NCBI RefSeq assembly: GCF_003576645.1
Contig: NC_044930.1
Location: 10,219,697 to 10,283,696, forward strand
Direction of reading: 5' to 3'
Source of the DNA: Ipomoea triloba
Taxonomy: Eukaryota > Streptophyta > Magnoliopsida > Solanales > Convolvulaceae
DNA: 64,000 nt
Position numbers and translations under genes: made by a program. Positions within the stretch are counted from its first letter, which is position 1, and every line of letters starts with the position of its first letter. Below, in pieces: positions 57,490-64,000 of the stretch. Below the pieces are notes generated by a model that had not been told where the DNA came from, made no database searches, and saw only the letters and a program-made list of their open reading frames with translations.

Positions 57490-59659
57490 ATGGTGGCCAG
57501 AACCCCACCAAAGCTTCAGCACAGGAAAATGGCGGTGCCTCCTCTCAACCCCATACTTCTCCGTGAAACTCTAAGCAAGGTATTTCTTCAATTATTGCTG
57601 GTCCCCTCCCCACCCCACTCTCTTAATCCTTAATTTTATAATCCAATCTGTTTTGCCCCCTTCCCTTTTTCTGTTCAATCTAATAAAGATTCAATTTTTT
57701 TGGTGTTTCTGAGAAATGGGTACCCTGAAAAGAATGAAAATTTGATGTTGTTTTTGGTGAAGGTGGACAAGTGTATGGCTAGATTGCAGGAGCTACAGTA
57801 CACGGTGACAGGAGGGAGCAAGGTCATTTCTGGTGTGACTCTTAGCCCTCGAAGCACCAGAGGCTATTTGAGGACTAGCCTCAGATGTAAACAAGAATCT
57901 CTCAGGTACACCACATAACAATAACCCCCCCACCCTTATATATTTTTCCTCATAATTTCTGGGATTTTGTTTTACTTCAACCTTTCTAATTTATTATTAT
58001 TGTTTTCAGGATCAAGAATGCCACTTCTAACAGATCTCCTCATGGAAAGTTGCCTGCAACTACAAAAACAGGTATCACAGTTTAACATATATAGATTGAA
58101 CAATTACCAATCTTTTTGAAACATAATTTTTAGAGTTAAAAAGGGCAAAAATGGTCCTTGGCTATGGTGAAATTACTAATTTGTTCATCAACTACTACTC
58201 TTCTCTCATAAAATCTTTTAAATATGAAAACCCTACACAACTTAGTCATCCCTAAGCTGTGTATTTTGAGGGCAAAATGGTAATTTCAGTTCTCATATGT
58301 ATGTCTAGAGTATCATTTTGGATATTTTTACATAATTGGAAGACTATTTTAAGTACTGAAAAGTGTGAAATTACATCATTGCCTTCAAAATACATAGAGA
58401 CTTCACAGTAATGATAGCAAAGGACTAAATTAAGTAAGGTTTTCATAGTTAAGGACTTAATTAGGCAAGAATGATAGTCAATGACTAAATTGGTAATATT
58501 GTTATAGTCCAAGATTGATTATTAAGTCTAATTCTTATTATATGAATAAGAAATGAAGAGATAACCCCACCACAATAATATGTGATTCAGACCTTTCTTT
58601 ATGTGTGTATACCAACATATAAAATCATTGCATTTGTTGTACTAAGTTGTCTGAAAAAGGTTGATGGTGGGGGGGTTTTATACAGGAGAGTGGAAGAGAA
58701 TGTCACTACCAGCAATGCTGTTGGGGGAGACAGTAAATGAAATCCTAGAAGCAAGCCAATTTGCAAGAAAAATAGTGGAAGAAGCAGCAGCCAAAGATGA
58801 CCCCAAAACTCCTCCCCTCACAATCAGGCAAAAGAAGAAGCCAAGCCCCGAGAACTCTGAGCTTCGGGCTCGAAGGAAGAAGGAGAAACAGGTTAAACTC
58901 CTTCAGGCTACTCCGTCTCTCCAGCGTGCCAGATCGAGGCGAATAAACTTCAAGGTTGTTGTTTCTCCTCCTAATTGTGAGAGGGAAAACTGCAATAAGT
59001 ACTACATGGCTAATAGGGTGTCTCCAAGGCATAGGCCATGGGCTAAAAAGACTGTTCTTTTCCCCAACCCTGTGTTCCATTCATCCTCCCCCCCTACACA
59101 GAAGTTGAGCAGAACAAAGTCTCCTGTGATTGCAAATGCTCAACCGAAAACGCCTCATAAGTTCTTGATCAAGTCCCCCCACCAGCCTTCCAAGTTTCAG
59201 GTCAAAATCAGGAGCCCTCCATTGTCTATTTCTCCTACAAGGACTGCTGCTGTGTCTAAGAAGTCTCCAAAGATGTCTACAGCTGCAAAGCTGAGAAGAT
59301 CGTTTTCGCCTTCAAGATTGGCAAACAAGTTAGTACCATCATCATCGCCCTCGAAGATGAGAAAATCATTTTCGCCTTCAAGATTGGCAAACAAGTTAGT
59401 ACCATCATCATCGCCCTCAAAGATGAGAAGATCATTTTCGCCTTCAAGATTGGCAAACAAGCTAGTATCATCATCACCCTCAAAGATGATGAGAAGATCG
59501 TTTTCGCCTTCAAGGTTGGCAAACAAGCTTGTTTCACCATTGAAGAGTAGGAAACCTGTACAGAATGATGCTGATGCAATGAAGATGATGATGAGTGGAT
59601 TGAAACAACGACCATCGGGCTCTTCATTGCCAAAGCAATTCCCAGCTCGGCGATTGTGA
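57490..59659 (+). CDS. TAN1: TANGLED1, microtubule-binding division-plane protein
   Basis: Four exons: 57490-57579, 57763-57905, 58010-58071 and 58686-59659, all with GT-AG borders and in frame, giving 422 residues. Diagnostic family segments are present: [80 protein letters not shown] and [20 protein letters not shown], then [20 protein letters not shown]. The protein is very basic and Ser/Pro-rich. TAN1 marks the cortical division site from prophase onward and guides the phragmoplast. Near the C-terminus (residues about 302-389) a 22-residue unit around [14 protein letters not shown] is repeated four times, where I recall a single clear copy in Arabidopsis. The large intron 3 holds a diverged foldback (about 58140-58530). 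A GA-rich leader precedes the ATG. Confidence 0.92.
58140..58530. mobile_element. Diverged foldback element in TAN1 intron 3
   Basis: Inverted pairs such as TATGAAAACCCTACACAACTT versus the mirrored right-hand segment, and TGTATTTTGAGGGCAA versus TTGCCTTCAAAATACA, indicate a folded element. Ends and target duplication could not be fixed. Confidence 0.55.
59294..59557 (+). repeat. 66-bp in-frame coding minisatellite in TAN1
   Basis: Units start at 59294, 59360, 59426 and 59492, each 66 bp. They encode variants of [20 protein letters not shown] plus a Lys-Met. Synonymous differences between units are few, pointing to recent expansion. Confidence 0.9.
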
Positions 59660-60442
59660 TTCAATGGATTCTTTTGTTTGCATTTTTTGTATTTTTTCAT
59701 GTCTATATATTTGATTTTGATTGGTATAAAGTTGTGTGTGCCTTTTTCTTTGGCCCTATCAGACTTTCAACTGTGAGGTGCTTCCTCAATAATTCATGTT
59801 TGCTAAATGAAGGACAATGAAATATATTCTATATATTGAACTATATTATGTATCTATTGTATTTATACACATTACAATTCCATTATTGGTAATTTTTTAA
59901 TTGACCTTTTAATGATATACTAGCTAAGATACGCGCGTTGCGCGTAATGCAAGGCCCAACGTAAACTCATTTATGTAAGTTTAACATTAAATGTTTATTT
60001 GAACTTATTCATGAAAAAAAAAAGATTGTAATATTGACATCATGACCATAATAGAGTAATAGATTGGGATGAGTAAGTGTAAAATAATATTAATATGTTT
60101 CAATTTTATATTTAATTACTTGCAACATTTACAGACGATATTGTCACATATAATTAGCTTTGCATAAAAGCATGTTCGTTCAAGTATATTGCGTTTGTAC
60201 AAAAGGAAACTCTGTTTATCATTCCATTTCATCTGGCAGAGTCAATTGGCAGTATGCAAAGGGGAAAACCCAATATATTTTAAAAAACAAAATAAAACAC
60301 AAATAAAATGACAAATGATGAAACAATTACTACCCAAAAGTATATATTTATTTAAATTTTTTATTTTTACAAAAGAAAATTAAGAACGGGAAAAGCTTTA
60401 ATTATCAATGAAATCGAGAATACAATAATGATCTTGTGAAAC
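59660..60442. other. Spacer between TAN1 and the RWP-RK gene, with a Helitron-like terminus
   Basis: At 59920-59945, on the minus strand, a hairpin ACGCGCAACGCGCGT is followed by TCTTAGCTAG|T, the layout of a Helitron 3' end. The segment 60024-60126 is related to 28438-28555. No gene seen. Confidence 0.45.
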
Positions 60443-61583
60443 TTAAGGTGGTTCATCTATCACTTCTGATTTGACGCCATGAAGTTTCCATGAATTGTCA
60501 TATTTAGCAGCGTGTGCAATATCCATCAAATGTTGATATCTTCTTTTCTTTCTTGAAGATTCCCTAATTACTTGAGTCTCTGCACGTAACTCAATGTTTG
60601 GGTCCTTTAACATTCGTTCCTTTTCCTTTTGAAGCTCAATAACTTTCTCTTTGTTGACAGCATATGTTTTGTCTTTGCTGAGATATTGTAAGTTCTCAAG
60701 AAGGTTGTCCATGCTTTGCAATTTCCGGTATGGCCATCGTTTAATTCCCAATTTTGTACACATTCTCTTCAACTTATCTTCACTTACATTGAGCTCCCTT
60801 GCTGCTTGGGCTGCGGGTAAGTGGAAGAATTTTGAAATAGTATTTAAACCCCAGTGTTTAGAGGTTCTCTTGTCAAATACAATGATTTCAGTTGAGTTGG
60901 ATAATTCAGCTACAACTGGAGGCGCCTCAAGTGGAACATCGTTTTGGCCACATAGCATGTCATTCACAAGACCCCAGTCGAAATCTAATTGTTCGGCGGA
61001 GCAACAACTTTGTTGAATTTGGTGTAAAGTTTTACCTGTTGGAGATGAAGTTGGATTATTGAAGTGATAATCCAAGGGGTGGTTTTCAGCATGATTAAAA
61101 AAAGGACGGTAATCTTGTTCAGGAGAAGAAATAGGAATTTCTTTATCATCCTCATCCTCTAACTTCAAGAGTTTTATTCGAGGCCATCGGGAAATTCCTA
61201 ATATCCTGCACCTATTCTTTAATGTTGTGACACCAACCTTTAATTGTACCGCTGCTTCACTAATCGGAAGATGGAAATAACTTGAGATCATTTCCTTAGT
61301 GATCGTTCTTGAATCACACAAGGTTTTCTTCACCGGAGTGTTTTTTTTTTTCCTCGACTGCAACCTCTTCCAAAGGTTTAGGTAAAACAGGTGGAACAAC
61401 TTGGGCGACCGGCTCAGCGTCAATAACTTGTTCACCTTCAACAGATGGTTCTAGTAGTGTGTACAACTCATTCTCAATCTGCAAAAGAGAAGGTAGATTT
61501 AGTTCATTCCAAAAGGAAGTATCTTCAAAGTCAGAACAAGAAAGCGAATGAGAATGAGATGAGGATGAAACATAATTTGCCAT
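60443..61583 (-). CDS. Two-domain RWP-RK protein (gene A), frame broken by one base in an A11 run
   Basis: From the ATG at 61583 (MANYVSSSSHSHSLSCSDFE) the frame runs about 80 codons to a run of 11 A (61341-61351 on the plus strand as T). One base too many there shifts it. The +1-compensated frame continues to the stop at 60443, for a total of about 379 residues. RWP-RK domain 1 reads ITKEMISSYFHLPISEAAVQ ... ISRWPRIKL. Domain 2 reads ISKFFHLPAAQAARELN ... IKRWPYRKL, with the canonical RWPxRK. A coiled, charged C-terminus ends near VKSEVIDEPP. There are no introns. RWP-RK factors such as the RKDs control egg-cell and gametophyte programmes and nitrogen responses. The shift may be a sequencing error in the homopolymer; otherwise this is a pseudogene. 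Confidence 0.75.
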
Positions 61584-62758
61584 TTGATTGGAAATGTTAA
61601 AAGTATAAAGAAATAAAACAATTAAGGTGAAAGGGAAGGTTAATTGACGGCTGTAAGGAAATGATCAAACATAATTTTCTTATAAGAAAAACCAAGTGCT
61701 GCTTTCAAAGGAGCAAAGGACATGTCGGACTGACAAATTAATGGAAACAAAGTTTAATCACACACATTTCAGAATAAATTTTAAAAAAAAAACGTCAAAA
61801 GGTAAACAGGGAATTGTTTTTTTTGGTTTATTTGATTCTGTCTGGTTTTAGAGACCGCGTTTTAAAAGTTCTTTGGCATCCCAATTTGTATTTTTTGGGG
61901 TATATTTAGGACTTTAGTTTTACCTTTTAAACACAGTATGAAAAGACGGTATACTGTTTTTTTTTTGACAATTGATTTTGTAAGTACGTGGATATCTGCT
62001 AAACTCCAAAACAATATGCTGATTTCGGAGGACTAAAGGACATGTAAAAAAAAGTTTTAATTTAAAAAAGTTTAATGTAATAACGGCCAAATAGGCCACT
62101 GAAAGAGGAAGATTTGCGGCAGTTCCTTTTTTTTTTCTTAAATTTAATTTTAATTAATTATTTTATTTAAAATTATTTTAAAATATTATTTTTAAAGGTG
62201 ATAACAGGAAGATCAAGTCAAACAAGATACTTTGGGTTAATTTGCATACATTTGTGTAGTTCAGGGACCCAAGTGCATTGTTTTTGACTTCAATAGCCTA
62301 ATTGCAATTTCGTTTGAAGTTCGGTGACCTATTTGACCCTAATTCCAAGTTTAATTACACGCATTTCAAAACAAATAAAAAAAACAATACAAAAAAAATG
62401 TCAAAAGGTTAACCTGACTTTTTTTTTTGTTTGCTTTATTTTTTCTAGTCTAGATTTTGTTTACGTTTTTGGTGTAAATTTAGGCCTATAGTTTTATATT
62501 CTAAATGCAGCATGAAAAGATGTTATATTGTTTTGGTTTTCCACTTCTTTTTTTTTTGTTAGTACGTGGTTATCCTCTGAAATCCGAGACAACCTCAGTG
62601 TACAAGGTTAATATTAGCTGCATTGTTTGCATCTTTAAGAACTGTCAAATTTTTTCATCATATTACAGGGATTGTTGCCTTGCTCTTCCCAACATTATCT
62701 ATTTTTTTCATCTTTCTTCATTGATTTTATTTCTCATTCTTATAATATTTCATGTCAA
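61584..62758. promoter_or_regulatory. Shared upstream region of two divergent RWP-RK genes, with an internal direct repeat
   Basis: The two genes are head-to-head, 1175 bp apart. A block at about 61780-62030 recurs in the same orientation at about 62345-62590. Shared landmarks are TCAAAAGGT(A/T)AAC, TTTAGG(A/C)CT(T/A)TAGTTTTA, a (C/T)AGTATGAAAAGA-type segment and GTACGTGG(A/T)TATC. The second copy is the immediate upstream region of the plus-strand gene. The first may be the leftover upstream region of a lost tandem copy. Between them lies a fragment resembling half of a foldback element (about 62198-62343). Confidence 0.5.
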
Positions 62759-63823
62759 ATGGCGAATCATGCTTCGTCCTCTTCTCATTCTCAATTCATT
62801 TATTGTAATGATTTTGATGATGCGTCATTATTAGGCGAGCTAAATCTAGCTCCCCTTTATGATTTCGAGAATGATCTGTTAGGACCGATTGAACCACCAA
62901 TTGGAAATAAACCACTTTATGAAGTAGGAATTGCAAATGAAATTGATCCGTTTGTTGACGTTGAACCCACCACTACACATGAGCGTGTTGATGATGGTGA
63001 ATCTGCAGATGTGATGCCTGAAAAGAATGATAAGAAAAGATGGGTCAAGAGGACGTTTTGTGATTCAAGTACGGTAACTAAGGAAATGATTTCAAGCTTT
63101 TTCCATTTACCGATAAATGAAGCAGCCGTTCAATTGAAGATGAGACTTACAGTTTTAAAGGTTCGTTGCAGGGAATTAGGAATCTCCAAATGGCCTCAAA
63201 AGAAACTCTTGAGGCTGGATGATGACGAGGTAATTCCAACTCCCGCTTCTAGCCAGGTCATCTATTCAACTTTAGAAAATACCGAGGATTATATATGGGA
63301 TTACCAATACCATGACTTTACTTTACCTCTCTGGGATTTTGAGGGTGATGCACAAGTTGTTCAAGAGACATCTAATCCGGGTATAATTGCTGCAGATGAA
63401 AAGCCTACCCCCAAAGATCCATGGAGTTTTGAAATGCTTTCTAAGTTATTTCATTTACCCGTTTCTCAGGCGGCAAGAAAAATGAAAGTTGGGGATGTAA
63501 AGTTTAAACAAATCTGCAGGAAATGTGGTGTCAATCGATGGCCGTATATGAAGTTGAAAAGTATGGATCGACTAATTCAAAGCGTTCAAACCATGAGTAA
63601 GTTCAAGAAAAAATCTAACCGGGATGAGAGGGTTAAAGAGCTACAAATGGAAAAAGAGCGGATGATGAGAGACCCAAGAGTTGAGTTTAGTTTCGAAACT
63701 ATAAAAATCAGAAACTCTTCTTGGAGGAAGAAAAGATATAAGTACTTGACGAAGCTTTCTTATTCTGCACATGATGCAAGTTCATCTACAGCTGTTGATG
63801 TCAAATCTGAAGGGATTAATTAA
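62759..63823 (+). CDS. Two-domain RWP-RK protein (gene B)
   Basis: Intronless, 354 residues. The start at 62759 (MANHASSSSHSQFIYCNDFD) is preferred over an in-frame upstream ATG at 62672, because the first residues then align with gene A. An acidic N-terminal region (about 1-115) precedes RWP-RK domain 1 (VTKEMISSFFHLPINEAAVQ ... ISKWPQKKL). A second acidic linker precedes domain 2 (LSKLFHLPVSQAARKMKVGD ... VNRWPYMKL). The C-terminal block LQMEKERMMRDPRVEF ... WRKKRYKYL matches gene A. Neither domain keeps the exact RWPxRK signature: R to K and R to K in the first, R to M in the second. The C-terminus carries VKSEGIN, a VKxE SUMO-type site also seen in gene A. Probably a nuclear transcription factor. 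Confidence 0.85.
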   Translation: MANHASSSSHSQFIYCNDFDDASLLGELNLAPLYDFENDLLGPIEPPIGNKPLYEVGIANEIDPFVDVEPTTTHERVDDGESADVMPEKNDKKRWVKRTFCDSSTVTKEMISSFFHLPINEAAVQLKMRLTVLKVRCRELGISKWPQKKLLRLDDDEVIPTPASSQVIYSTLENTEDYIWDYQYHDFTLPLWDFEGDAQVVQETSNPGIIAADEKPTPKDPWSFEMLSKLFHLPVSQAARKMKVGDVKFKQICRKCGVNRWPYMKLKSMDRLIQSVQTMSKFKKKSNRDERVKELQMEKERMMRDPRVEFSFETIKIRNSSWRKKRYKYLTKLSYSAHDASSSTAVDVKSEGIN

Positions 63824-64000
63824 GTTCTTTAATCTGTACGCTAAGCTTGTTATCCTGTCTTTAATTTTATGAATGAAATTTTTAGCTACTCATTTTTCCA
63901 TCTAATTAAATCATGTTCAAATGAATACTTGCTATGGGTGCTTATTGATTGAAATTAAAATGTTTAACAGCTTTCAATAAAAATGTTATCTTTTTAGCTT
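63824..64000. other. 3' flank of RWP-RK gene B
   Basis: AT-rich; contains candidate polyadenylation signals AATGAAAT (63872) and TCAATAAAAA (63974). No other feature. Confidence 0.5.

Overview
Plant nuclear DNA from a eudicot, probably an asterid; I cannot name the genus. The base composition is strongly AT-rich, (TA)n tracts are abundant, genes have GT-AG introns, and the intergenic DNA is dense with plant transposons. The sequence is a draft scaffold. It has one 516-base gap (4466-4981) and three isolated single-n joins (14264, 29257, 31947). Each single-n join is flanked by duplicated or mirrored sequence, so duplications there may be unmerged contig ends.

Genes, left to right: first coding exon of a peroxisomal adenine nucleotide carrier (264-409, -); a short bZIP gene or pseudogene lacking the invariant basic-region Asn (6607-6993, -); a U/P-type cyclin (34776-36027, +, 2 exons); a complete 14-exon mitochondrial Rho GTPase MIRO (36961-45743, -); the riboflavin-pathway deaminase PYRD (52234-54197, +, 3 exons); the division-plane microtubule protein TANGLED1 (57490-59659, +, 4 exons); and two head-to-head intronless genes each with two RWP-RK domains (60443-61583, -; 62759-63823, +). 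They are unrelated housekeeping, cell-division and transcription-factor genes. I see no operon-like or pathway cluster.

The rest is mostly mobile DNA, much of it delimited here by target-site duplications (TSDs). The largest piece is a 9.9-kb CACTA element (9883-19798, TSD CTC). It carries transposase exons, a plastid-derived insert arranged as a giant inverted repeat (rpl16-rpl14-rps8-infA and back), a 1.1-kb perfect-armed foldback, and a 5'-truncated LINE with its own TSD. Around it are a 195-bp miniature LTR element (TRIM), a solo LTR, five further Mutator-type foldback elements with 9-11 bp TSDs, hAT-type MITEs, three SINE insertions, and several tandem repeats.

The observations I rate highest are the divergent pair of two-domain RWP-RK genes, the layered CACTA element with its inverted plastid DNA, the 195-bp TRIM, the Asn-less bZIP, the fourfold 22-residue repeat in TANGLED1, and a broken TANGLED1 exon copy just upstream of PYRD. 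No bacterial-style system, CRISPR array or free-standing RNA gene was seen.
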